The notes beneath the pieces are model-generated. The model made no database searches. It was not told where the DNA came from and saw only the letters and a program-made list of their open reading frames with translations. A stretch of 64,000 nucleotides of DNA. It comes from Thauera carbonicopians (GTDB lineage: Bacteria; Pseudomonadota; Gammaproteobacteria; Burkholderiales; Rhodocyclaceae). How positions within the stretch are numbered: position 1 is the first letter of the stretch; each line of letters starts with the position of its first letter. This document shows positions 42,168 through 50,491 of the stretch, piece after piece. The DNA is taken from assembly GCF_025699485.1 (NCBI RefSeq), contig NZ_JANUXN010000001.1, positions 434,001-498,000 on the forward strand. The letters are read 5' to 3'. The position numbers and the translations under genes are program-made.

Positions 42168-42935
42168 TTACTTTTGGCGCTTGGCCAGGAAGGCGGCCAT
42201 CATCTGCTGCGGCTCGCCGGACCTGTAGGCATCGGCGTGGATGCGGATCGCGGCGTCGATGGTCTCGCGGAAGCTCGCCTCGCTCATCTCGCGGAAGCGC
42301 TGCTTGTCCAGACGCATCGTGACGGGCGGCTTGGCAGCCAGCTCGCGCGCCACTTCGAAGGCACGGGTCATCACCTGATCCTGCGGCACCAGATGGTGCA
42401 GGATGCCGATGTGGCGGCATTCCTCGGCATCCATCAGGCGGCCGGTGAGGGTCAGCTCGATGGTGCGCGACATGCCCAGGACCAGGTTCATGATCCAGGG
42501 GCCGGTAACGCTGGCGATGCCGGAATTGATCTCGGGCTGGCCCATCTTGACGCCGGGGTGGCCGACGCGCACGTCGCCCAGCAGCGCCACCTGGAAGGCC
42601 GAGCCGGCGGCGGTGCCGTTGAGCGCCATGATCAGCGGCTTGTCCAGGCTGCGCAGGGTGTCGTAGTACTCCTCCCAGGTACGGATCCAGGCTTCGGAGT
42701 CGGTCTCGTCGAAATGCTGGGCCTCCTCCAGGTCCTGGCCGGCGCAGAAGGCACGGTCGCCGGCACCGGTCATGATGATGGCGCGGGTGGCCGCGTCGGC
42801 ATTGAAGGCGCGCAGCGCCTGCATGATCTCGGCGCGCATGGCGCCGTTCCAGGCATTGAGCTTCTCTGGACGATTGAGCCGGACCAGCCCGATGTTGTCG
42901 TGTTGCTCGGTTTCGATGAATTGATAGGTACTCAT
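42168..42935 (-). CDS. Enoyl-CoA hydratase/isomerase family protein with one catalytic Glu replaced
   Basis: A 255-residue crotonase starting MSTYQFIETEQHDNIGLVRL, preceded by GGAGAAGCAAAC. The oxyanion-hole segments RAFCAGQDLEEA and NGTAAGSAFQVALLGD are present. The first catalytic Glu of hydratases is Gln115 here; the second is kept as Glu135 in MGQPEINSGIA. This argues for an isomerase, hydrolase or other crotonase activity rather than standard hydration. It is the first gene of the operon whose ligase and importer genes follow. Its promoter region is AT-rich and divergent to an IclR regulator, probably the controller. Confidence 0.88.
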   Translation of the reverse strand: MSTYQFIETEQHDNIGLVRLNRPEKLNAWNGAMRAEIMQALRAFNADAATRAIIMTGAGDRAFCAGQDLEEAQHFDETDSEAWIRTWEEYYDTLRSLDKPLIMALNGTAAGSAFQVALLGDVRVGHPGVKMGQPEINSGIASVTGPWIMNLVLGMSRTIELTLTGRLMDAEECRHIGILHHLVPQDQVMTRAFEVARELAAKPPVTMRLDKQRFREMSEASFRETIDAAIRIHADAYRSGEPQQMMAAFLAKRQK

Positions 42936-43359
42936 GTTTGCTTCTCCGTTGCGCCGATAGAACTGTATTTTTATAAAATATAAATCTGTGTAATGGAGAT
43001 AGAAAATAAGTGAATACCCTAACGAACGGTGCGCAAAACAGGAAAACATCGCCTCACTTCGCGCCTGACAGGCATCTCGGAGGCATCTCCGTAGCCAGGA
43101 AATCCGCTAATTTATTTCTATTCACTAAAACAATACTGAATTTTCCGATGGAACAGGACATCCTTAGCACGAGCTGTGCCAGGCCTTGAATCGGCTTGAA
43201 AACCCCGTTTTCAGGGGTCGGGGCCCTGGTTCGCCAGGTGACCGATGCACCTGAGAGGTGAGTTGCAGCTCGACCGTGCCTGCTCATGGTGCAAAGGCAA
43301 GATTTATTTATTTTTATGCAATAAGATACGCACCAAGAAAGAACGCCCGATCCGAGCCC
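42936..43359. other. 424-bp divergent control region, AT-rich; no gene seen
   Basis: This gap lies between the crotonase and IclR genes. Both flanks are far more AT-rich than the rest of the window, with AGATTTAT occurring before each gene (minus strand near 42985, plus strand near 43301). These could be IclR sites or promoters. The middle holds a hairpin CCTGG-ttcg-CCAGG (43225-43238), a CACCT-gag-AGGTG inverted repeat (43248-43260), and two close copies of AGGCATCTC near 43070. I see no coding sequence with good start and codon use. Confidence 0.6.
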
Positions 43360-44205
43360 ATGCCAAGAAAGCCTTCCTCCCCTCCCCCCACGCTCTTCGA
43401 CCCTGCCGCCGGCGCCGAGGAAAAGCGCAGCAAGAGCGGCGACCCGCGGTCGTCGCCGCTCTTCGTAAACTCGGTGGAGAAAGCCTTCCAGATCCTGGCC
43501 GTCTTCGGCCCCAGCCGCAGGCAGCTCACGCTCACCCAGATCGTCGCGCAGTCGGGCATGGACATGAGCTCGGTCCAGCGCTTCACGCACACGCTGGTCA
43601 CGCTCAACCTGCTCAGAAAGGATCCCCGCAGCAAGTCGTACGAACTGTCGCCCGGCATCCTGAGAATGGCGCACCAGTACATATCGTCGAACGACCTGGT
43701 CAGCCGGGCCATGCCCTACCTCCAGCACCTGGCCATGGAAACCGAGGCGGCGGTCAACCTGACCATCCTGGACGGCACCGACATCGTCTATCTGCAGCGC
43801 ATCGTGAGCCGCTACGTGCTGTCGCCGGAAATCATCATGGGCACGCGCCTGCCCGCCTACTGCACCTCGTCGGGCCTGGCCATGCTGGCCGCGCTTCCCC
43901 GTCACGAGGCCGAGGCCATCCTGGACCGCTCCCAGCTCATCAAGTACACCCGCCACACGGTCAATGACCGCGAGCAGATCCTGGCCCGGCTCGACACCAT
44001 CCGCGACCTGGGCTATTCCCACGTGGAAGACGAGATGTACCTCGGCGACATCGCGCTGGGCGTCGCCATCACCGATTCGAGCAACAAGGTCGTCGGCGCG
44101 ATCAACATCGGCATCGCCCGCCCGCAATGGAAGGGCGAGGAAGACAAGGAGAACATGCTGTCGCTGCTGATCGCGGCAGGACGCGCGATTTCCAGCCGGG
44201 GATGA
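43360..44205 (+). CDS. IclR-family transcriptional regulator
   Basis: A 281-residue protein from ATG 43360. The winged helix begins at NSVEKAFQILAVFGPSRRQL and TLTQIVAQSGMDMSSVQRF is its recognition part. The ligand-binding domain follows, with HLAMETEAAVNLTILDG, the active-pocket region MGTRLPAYCTSSGLAMLAAL and VEDEMYLGDIALGVAITD near the end. Upstream residues to 43258 look non-native. It stands divergent to the crotonase, importer and CoA ligase operon. IclR proteins usually control aromatic-acid or carboxylic-acid catabolism, which fits the neighbours. The inducer is likely the imported acid or its CoA ester. Confidence 0.9.
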   Translation: MPRKPSSPPPTLFDPAAGAEEKRSKSGDPRSSPLFVNSVEKAFQILAVFGPSRRQLTLTQIVAQSGMDMSSVQRFTHTLVTLNLLRKDPRSKSYELSPGILRMAHQYISSNDLVSRAMPYLQHLAMETEAAVNLTILDGTDIVYLQRIVSRYVLSPEIIMGTRLPAYCTSSGLAMLAALPRHEAEAILDRSQLIKYTRHTVNDREQILARLDTIRDLGYSHVEDEMYLGDIALGVAITDSSNKVVGAINIGIARPQWKGEEDKENMLSLLIAAGRAISSRG

Positions 44206-44278
44206 CGCCGGAGGCGGCGCGTGGATGAATCTGGCGGCCGCTTGCCGACCTGCCTGCGCTCAATTCACGGTGGCGGCG

Positions 44279-45760
44279 TCAGAAGTTGTGTCGCAGCATC
44301 AGGCTGGCTTCGGTCTGGCGGAAACCGAAGGCCCAGTCCAGGTTGCTGCGGTTGATGCTGTGGCGCAGCCGCAGCTCGGGCACCAGCCCGGCGACCTTCC
44401 AGCCGTTGGCGCCCAAGCTGACGATGTAGACCTGCTGCTTGTCGTACCGCCGCTCGCCGAGAAAGCCGTCGAAGGCGTCGTTGCGCAGCGCGCGGTAGAT
44501 GCCCAGCACGTTCATGAACAGGCCCGCCTCGCCGGCAAACTGGTGGTAGATGCCGGCGCGCAGCGCCCAGTCCTTGCTGCTGGCCTGCGCCACCTCGTAT
44601 TTCTTTCGTGTCAGGTCCAGCCCGCCATAGAGCGCAGTCGCCGGCTGCGGCGAAAAGCTCGCGCTCACACCCCACTGGTACTGCTTGTAGTCCGCGCCGG
44701 CCAGTTGTCCTCGCGACGTGTACTCGTAGCGCTTGGCATCCAGGCTGGTGCCCACCTGCCATCGCGGGCTCAGCGCATGGCGCCACTCCAGTTGCAGGCC
44801 GTGCGCCAGATATTCACCATGGCGGTTGCGGTAGTAGTGCTCCAGGTAAGGCGTCAGCGTGACGTTGTCGCGCGCGTCCAGATACTGGTAGCCCGCCTGC
44901 AGGATCGCCAGGTTGGTGCTGTAGTCCTCGATCCTGGCCGTGTCCGAAGGATTGGCGCGCGAGTAGTAGTTGCCATAGCTGAGCGGACGCACATGCAGAT
45001 TGTGATTGCCCCGCAGGTTGAAGCGGCGCTGCATGGACAGCTCGTAATTCACCATCTGCGAACCGATGGCCTCCGGCATCACCCGCTCGAAGGCGCAGAC
45101 GTTCCATATCGGAATGTAGCTTTCGCAGCTTCGGTGGCCGTTGGCCTGGTTGATGTTGTCGTTGTAGCCCCAGCCCACTGCTGCGGTGCCATGCCAGCCG
45201 GCGCGGATGTCCAGGGCCTGATGGTATTGCTGCACCATCGCCTGAGCATCGGGCGGCAGACCGGCTTCGAGCGCGCGGGCAAAGCCTGCCTGCGCCCGCT
45301 TGTCCTGATTGTCCTCGAACCACAGCCGCGCCAGTTCGAGGCGGATGCGGGCATCGTCGGGCTCCAGCGCGCTGGAGTCCTGCATGCGGCGCACCGCCGT
45401 CGGATAATCGCCCCGGAAGCGCGCCAGCAGGCTGTCGGCCATCGCCACCAGGGCCGGGCGGTGCCCGCGCAGCAGGCGGTAGCGGGAGATGAAATCCGGC
45501 AGATGCGACCATTGCCCGGTGTTGATGGCCACGTAGATGGCCGGCTCCAGTTCTTCCAGCGTATTGCCGACTTCGTACACCTTGCCCTCGTACAGCAGCG
45601 AGCCCGGCGGCGCGGCCAGCGCCTCCTCGGCCTGCGACTGCTGCCCCGCAGCGCGCTGGGTCTGCTCGAGCAGAAAGCGGGTATCGTCGTCATCCGCCCA
45701 GGCGGGCAGCACGAAAGCGGCCGCCAGGGCGAACCCCAGGGCCTTGAAGCGATGGAACAT
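44279..45760 (-). CDS. slam: Surface lipoprotein assembly modifier (Slam), DUF560 family
   Basis: A 493-residue outer-membrane protein with a signal peptide (MFHRFKALGFALAAAFVLPA). The first half (about 60-190) has TPR-like helices (ALVAMADSLLARFRGDYPTA, LARLWFEDNQDKRAQAGFAR). The second half is a beta-barrel rich in alternating aromatic residues, ending SLMLRHNF with the terminal Phe of outer-membrane barrels. This domain order and length match Slam, which moves TbpB-like proteins across the outer membrane. It lies directly downstream of a gene for a TbpB-barrel protein, as Slam genes usually do. The neighbour is its predicted client. Confidence 0.85.
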   Translation of the reverse strand: MFHRFKALGFALAAAFVLPAWADDDDTRFLLEQTQRAAGQQSQAEEALAAPPGSLLYEGKVYEVGNTLEELEPAIYVAINTGQWSHLPDFISRYRLLRGHRPALVAMADSLLARFRGDYPTAVRRMQDSSALEPDDARIRLELARLWFEDNQDKRAQAGFARALEAGLPPDAQAMVQQYHQALDIRAGWHGTAAVGWGYNDNINQANGHRSCESYIPIWNVCAFERVMPEAIGSQMVNYELSMQRRFNLRGNHNLHVRPLSYGNYYSRANPSDTARIEDYSTNLAILQAGYQYLDARDNVTLTPYLEHYYRNRHGEYLAHGLQLEWRHALSPRWQVGTSLDAKRYEYTSRGQLAGADYKQYQWGVSASFSPQPATALYGGLDLTRKKYEVAQASSKDWALRAGIYHQFAGEAGLFMNVLGIYRALRNDAFDGFLGERRYDKQQVYIVSLGANGWKVAGLVPELRLRHSINRSNLDWAFGFRQTEASLMLRHNF

Positions 45761-45798
45761 CGGAATTTCCCTGACAGGAGGATGGTTGGGAAATAGAA

Positions 45799-45823
45799 TC
45801 GAGGCCGGCGGGGCCGGCCTCGA
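45799..45823 (-). terminator. Strong hairpin terminator between the client gene and slam
   Basis: TCGAGGCCGG-CCCCG-CCGGCCTCGA (minus strand) is a perfect 10-bp stem followed by TTCTATTT. It lies after the client gene stop (45857) and before the slam ATG (45760). Read-through would be partial, giving more client than Slam. Confidence 0.75.
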
Positions 45824-45856
45824 CTTGCTTACATCACTTTCCTAGTGGCGCACGCC

Positions 45857-46741
45857 TCACCGTCTGCCACCGAAAGCGACGTTGCCGCCGGCTCCGCCAC
45901 CCGTGTAGATGCCGGCCAGGGCATTGGCGTTGTTGTAGAAGCGGCCCTGGATGGTGCTGCCGTTGCTGAACGTGCCGGCGGCAGCAATGCTGGTGCCGGC
46001 GAAGTTCACGCTGTCGCTGCCACGCACAATGGAACCGGTGATCGTGCCGCTACCGCCAGCATAGTTCGCCACCAGCGCGCCGGTGTACAGCGCAGGCGCA
46101 TACGGCTGGTTGCCAGCGCTGGTGCCCACGCCGCGGATGCCCACCACGTTGTAGGTCACATTGGCCAGCGTCGGCATGCTGGTCGTCGGGTTGTCGCCCA
46201 CGTACCAGACCGTGCGGCCGCTGCTGCCCATGTTCAGGTCGGTGCTGGGCGCAGGCAGCGCGCCGCCGGTACGCGCCGGCGACCATTCGCCGAAATATAC
46301 GCCGTTGGTGTCGCCGGTGCCGGCCACACGCCCGATCACCAGGCCGCCGAAATGCGGCCAATTGGCTGCCGTCGGATAGCTCAGTTGGCGCAGGCTGAAG
46401 GTTTCCGCCGTCGCGTTGTAGCTGGTGTTGGTACGCCACACTTGCGCGATGTTGGGCATCAGGATCGGAATGCCGGCAATGTAGGTGCCGTTGGTATTGG
46501 CCGTGGCTGCGCCGATGGCGAGATTCACGGGCGCGCGCAGCGGGATGGTCTTGGACAGAACACCATCATTGCGCTTCATGGCGAGGCCGGCGTAGCCATT
46601 GGGTGCAATCGGCAGGTTGGGAAAGTCCGAGGTCCCGGGTTGGACATTGCCTGGAGTCGATGAACCGCCTGCGGGGGCGGCCCAAGCGGCCGACGTACCA
46701 ATCACGGCCAGGACGGCTGCGGCAATCATTTGCTTTTTCAT
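45857..46741 (-). CDS. Secreted TbpB-barrel/hemophilin-like protein, predicted Slam client
   Basis: A 294-residue exported protein. The signal peptide MKKQMIAAAVLAVIGTSAAW ends at an AWA site, then APAGGSSTPGNVQPGT. There is no lipobox cysteine and no Cys anywhere in the mature chain, so it is probably released rather than anchored. The C-terminal half reads like a TbpB-type eight-stranded barrel: GSGTITGSIVRGSDSVNFAG, IQGRFYNNANALAGIYTGG and the ending NVAFGGRR. Only one histidine (His130, in ANWPHFGG) is present. Hemophilin and HphA are Slam-secreted haem carriers of this kind, but haem binding is not shown here. The slam gene follows; the receptor gene precedes. Confidence 0.8.
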   Translation of the reverse strand: MKKQMIAAAVLAVIGTSAAWAAPAGGSSTPGNVQPGTSDFPNLPIAPNGYAGLAMKRNDGVLSKTIPLRAPVNLAIGAATANTNGTYIAGIPILMPNIAQVWRTNTSYNATAETFSLRQLSYPTAANWPHFGGLVIGRVAGTGDTNGVYFGEWSPARTGGALPAPSTDLNMGSSGRTVWYVGDNPTTSMPTLANVTYNVVGIRGVGTSAGNQPYAPALYTGALVANYAGGSGTITGSIVRGSDSVNFAGTSIAAAGTFSNGSTIQGRFYNNANALAGIYTGGGAGGNVAFGGRR

Positions 46742-46826
46742 CGAGAAAAGTCCTTGTAGGTTGGTTGACGAACACACTGGTTTTTCCAGAAAAACCAGCA
46801 AAAAGCCTTCAAATCCGGTCGAAGTG

Positions 46827-49800
46827 TCAGAAGCGCACATTCAGGTCGAGCATGGCGGTGCGGCCGGGCGCTGGCGCAGTCAGGCGGGTCAGCGGGTCCA
46901 TGTAGTAACGGTTGGTCAGATTGTCGACCGACAGGCGCACGGTGGCGTCGCGGGTGATGCGGTATTCGGCATACAGGTCGAGCAGCGTGACCGGATCCCA
47001 GAAATAGGGGCGGTTGTTGCCATTCAGGCCGACGATGGGGTAGTCGTAGCCATGGGCGCTGAAGCCGCCGCTCTGGTGCCGGGCCAGCATTCGATCCATG
47101 GAATCGTTTTCGGCCTTGCTGTGGTGGCGAACGCGCATGCCGAGGTCCAGCTTGTGCTCCAGCAGACGCGTGCCGAGGTCGAGGTTCACCGAATACTTGG
47201 GTTGCAGCGTCGAGTAGCTCAGGGTGCCGATCAAGCCGCCGTCCATGCACTCGGGCACGCGGTTGTAGTGCGGGTCGAGCTGGACGGCATAGTCCTTGTC
47301 GCACATCTCCTGCTTGAGGCGGTAGGTTGCGCCCAGGTTGCCGTAGAAACGTCCGGTGTCGAAACGACCCTGCAGTTCGATGCCGCTGCTGATCTTGCGG
47401 TCGAACTGAATGGTGGTCAGCGCGATGCTGCGGTCGTAGTAGTCGTGGATGGTGTTGCGGTACCAGGCCAGCTTCACGTCGGCGCGCTGCAAGTCGAACA
47501 GCAGGCCGCTCAGATCGTGGTGGTAGCCGATCTCCCAGGCCTTGTTGCGCTCCGGCCGCAGCTTCATGTCGGCGAATTCCATGTCGCCGAAACCCAGCCG
47601 GTTGGCGGTTTCGAGCAGGCTGGCGAAACGCGCCATGCTGGCATAGCGGACGTAGACGCGGGAACGCTCGGTCAGCAGGTAGGAGGCCGCCAGTTGCGTG
47701 CTCCAGGCCGTGGCTTTCTGCGTTTCCGGGCGCTTCCAGGGATCGGTATCGCTCTTGTAGGCGTAGGAGTCCTGAACGTTACTAATAGCTATGTATTTTT
47801 TATAGATGCCGGGAACGATAATGGCGGAGGAATCACTCCCTTCCATTCCCGTGGGGTTGGTGACGGTTTCCTTTATGTCGATGCTGCCGTTGTGGAACGG
47901 GTTCTGGCTGCGGTCGGCCTTGCCGTTGTTCAGTGGGATGGGGGTATTGATGCCTGCGTACAGGAGGCCGTTATTGTTCCCGTCGTTGTCGGCGCCCCAC
48001 TGTATAGCTCCGGTCATGTTGTTGGCGGCCTTGTAGGCTTCCCATTCCTCATACCTGCCAACGTCGGAGTACATCGCCAACTCGTCAGCGTTCATCAAGC
48101 GCATCATCTGCGGATTTTGCGCTACCGCTTCGTTGCGCACGCGCCATTCTTCGGTTTTGGCGGCGCGCTGCCTGGCGGTTTCGTCGTCGAAGCCCCAGTA
48201 GCCGCCGTAGCGTACGCCGGCACTCAGTTGCAGACGGTCGGTAGCCTGCCATTCCAGGTTGCTGCTGACGCCGTATTCGCTGCGCCGGCCCGAGGCCGGC
48301 CCGTAGGCCTGGGCCAGCGAGCCGTTGAGGATGACGGCCACGTCCTTCACCGGCTTGTTGTCGCGCACTTCCTCATACTGGTAGTCGATGGCGGTGGTCA
48401 GGCTCAGGCGCTCGCTCAGGCGGAAGCGGTTGCTGAGGTCGAAGCCGGTGCGCACCGCGTGGCTGTCGATGCGGTTGCCGATCTTCAGGTTGTAGCGGCC
48501 GTCGGTGTTGGGTTGGCGCTCGGGGGCCGGCCCTCCGGGGGAAATGCCGGGGCAGTACATCTCGTAATACCAGGGCATGCTCTCCCTGACTTCCAGCAGG
48601 CTCTGGTCGTAGTTGCATTGCACGTGCTGGTCCCAGGCCATGTCGCGATCAGTCACGCCGTAGGCGTAGTCGCCGGTCTGGTAGCGGCTGCTCCTGCTGT
48701 CGGTGCGCCACAGGTTGGCTTCGAGGTCGAGCAGGCGCGAGCCCGCAGGCTTGAGTTCGTAGCCGAGACGCCAGATGTCCTGTTTGACCGTGGTGTCGGG
48801 GTTGGGGTATTCGAGGTGAGTGTTGGCGCCGTCGATGCCCCGCCAGTCGTCACCGGCGGCTTGGTTAACGAAATAGTCCACCACGGGCACCGGCAGTTCG
48901 CCGAACTGAAGCTTGTTGCGGGTGTAGCCGAAGCTCAGCTTCTGGTCCTGGTCGATTTTCCAATTCGACTTCAGCAGATAGCTTTCGGTATGGCTGCTGG
49001 TATAGGGCACTTCGTAGCCGGCGGGGAAAACCTTGCCGATGTCCGGATACATGTTGCGGGTGTTGTGCACGCCAAGCTGGTCGCGCGCGGTGTTGTCGAT
49101 GTACTTGTCCGCGCCTTTTTTGCCGGCGTAGTAGTTGCCGCGTTTCTGGTCGCTGTAGGCGGCCATGACGTCGAACGCTTCGTGTTGGTAGCCGCCAGCC
49201 AGGAAAACGTTGTAGGCATCGCCGTTGAAGCTGGAGCCGCCTTTTTCGCGCGGCCGCGTCGGCGACCGATAAAACCCCACGCCCGGCGTGCCGAACAGGG
49301 TACTACCGCTTGCCGCGCCTTCGATGTCGCGGTAATCCCGGCCTTCGTAGCTGTGTGCATTGAACGATGGCTCGCGCGAGTTGTTGGCGGTGCCGGCCTT
49401 GATTTCCAGCCCCCAGCTCTTGCCGGGTTCGATGATGTCCGTCGCATCGATGGTGCGGATGTTGACCGAGCCACCGACGCCGCTCTTGATGCCGCGCGTC
49501 ATCGACGGCCCTTTCTCGACCTCGATGCTGCGGAACAGGTTGGGGTCGACGTAGCTGCGGTTGCTGATGCCATGCACCGCCTGCCACACATCCAGCGTCT
49601 GCACCGTGCCATCCACCGTGATCGGAATGCGGCCGTTGCCCGAAAAGCCGCGGATGATTGGCGACAGCGCCGAGCCGTTGCGGTTGTCGATGTTGTACAC
49701 GCCGTTGGTACCCGCGAACACGTCGCCGGTGGACACGCCCTTGTAGCGGTCCATGTACTTGCGGTCGACGTACAGGTTGGAGATGTCCTTCTCATACACG

Positions 49801-50297
49801 TTGTCATGCCCCACCTCGTCCTTGGTCCGTTCGCCCGTCACCAGAACGCTTTTCATCTCGGTCGCATTGCGGGCGGGGTCGTCTTCACCGGCAATGTCGG
49901 GCAGCAGCGGGCGCAGCATGTAGCGGTTCGCTCCGGTGGCGACGGCCTGCAGGCCGCTGCCGGCAAGCAACTGGCGGAAGCCCTCGCCCACTGCATGGCT
50001 GCCCTGCACGCCGCTGGAATGCCGCCCCTGCAGCGCCTGGGCATCGAAGGACAACAGCACGCCCGCCTCGCGCGCGAAGCGGTTGAGCACCTCGGCGAGC
50101 GGCCCGGGGCCGATGTCGTAGCTGCGCACACCCTGTTGCTGAGTCGTGCCGGCGGTTTGCGCCTGGCTGGACTCCGGGGCCAGGAAGGCCGCCAGGATGC
50201 ACAGCAGCGTGGCATTGAGGCGGAGGTTTCGCCGTCCATGGCTGGAGAAGCGGCGGGACGAAGGGTGGTGTTTGCGGACTTGGGCGACTCCGGGCAT
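46827..50297 (-). CDS. TonB-dependent receptor with STN signalling domain
   Basis: A 1156-residue outer-membrane receptor, larger than usual. The export signal region spans about residues 24-47. An STN domain follows (RSYDIGPGPLAEVLNRFARE to SGLQAVATGANRYML, about 57-125). The plug domain has GSALSPIIRGFSGNGRIPIT and NLFRSIEVEKGPSMTRGIKS. The barrel ends MLDLNVRF with the C-terminal Phe. The STN domain binds the FecR periplasmic part, as in FecA. Its ligand is probably whatever the downstream TbpB-barrel protein carries. It lies between fecR and the client gene on one strand, with a Fur-like site upstream. Confidence 0.93.
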   Translation of the reverse strand: MPGVAQVRKHHPSSRRFSSHGRRNLRLNATLLCILAAFLAPESSQAQTAGTTQQQGVRSYDIGPGPLAEVLNRFAREAGVLLSFDAQALQGRHSSGVQGSHAVGEGFRQLLAGSGLQAVATGANRYMLRPLLPDIAGEDDPARNATEMKSVLVTGERTKDEVGHDNVYEKDISNLYVDRKYMDRYKGVSTGDVFAGTNGVYNIDNRNGSALSPIIRGFSGNGRIPITVDGTVQTLDVWQAVHGISNRSYVDPNLFRSIEVEKGPSMTRGIKSGVGGSVNIRTIDATDIIEPGKSWGLEIKAGTANNSREPSFNAHSYEGRDYRDIEGAASGSTLFGTPGVGFYRSPTRPREKGGSSFNGDAYNVFLAGGYQHEAFDVMAAYSDQKRGNYYAGKKGADKYIDNTARDQLGVHNTRNMYPDIGKVFPAGYEVPYTSSHTESYLLKSNWKIDQDQKLSFGYTRNKLQFGELPVPVVDYFVNQAAGDDWRGIDGANTHLEYPNPDTTVKQDIWRLGYELKPAGSRLLDLEANLWRTDSRSSRYQTGDYAYGVTDRDMAWDQHVQCNYDQSLLEVRESMPWYYEMYCPGISPGGPAPERQPNTDGRYNLKIGNRIDSHAVRTGFDLSNRFRLSERLSLTTAIDYQYEEVRDNKPVKDVAVILNGSLAQAYGPASGRRSEYGVSSNLEWQATDRLQLSAGVRYGGYWGFDDETARQRAAKTEEWRVRNEAVAQNPQMMRLMNADELAMYSDVGRYEEWEAYKAANNMTGAIQWGADNDGNNNGLLYAGINTPIPLNNGKADRSQNPFHNGSIDIKETVTNPTGMEGSDSSAIIVPGIYKKYIAISNVQDSYAYKSDTDPWKRPETQKATAWSTQLAASYLLTERSRVYVRYASMARFASLLETANRLGFGDMEFADMKLRPERNKAWEIGYHHDLSGLLFDLQRADVKLAWYRNTIHDYYDRSIALTTIQFDRKISSGIELQGRFDTGRFYGNLGATYRLKQEMCDKDYAVQLDPHYNRVPECMDGGLIGTLSYSTLQPKYSVNLDLGTRLLEHKLDLGMRVRHHSKAENDSMDRMLARHQSGGFSAHGYDYPIVGLNGNNRPYFWDPVTLLDLYAEYRITRDATVRLSVDNLTNRYYMDPLTRLTAPAPGRTAMLDLNVRF

Positions 50298-50325
50298 CTC
50301 GATTCCAGTGAATGAGTGAAGTTAA

Positions 50326-50340
50326 TGAGAACTATTACAA
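50326..50340. promoter_or_regulatory. Fur-box-like site upstream of the STN receptor
   Basis: TGAGAAC-T-ATTACAA resembles the 7-1-7 Fur motif (TGATAAT-N-ATTATCA) in 10 of 14 arm positions. It lies about 29 bp before the receptor ATG, in a 194-bp gap that also holds an inverted repeat TGCAC-cgaaa-GTGCA (50359-50373). It is weaker than the site before fecI. Confidence 0.45.
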
Positions 50341-50491
50341 CTGAAAGGACACGCGAGCTGCACCGAAAGTGCACCCGAAGGCATCGATGATTCGAGCGGA
50401 ATTTTCTACGGCCCGGCGACGGTGCCGGGATGAGACCGCGAACCCGGCCGGCCTGCGCTGCAAAATGGTCCGGGAGACCTGCGCAGTTGCG

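Noticed and set aside
46599-50315. A 1238-codon open frame opposite the TonB receptor gene
   Set aside because: It is the antisense shadow of a receptor with clear motifs and lacks any recognisable domain. High GC produces such long frames by chance.
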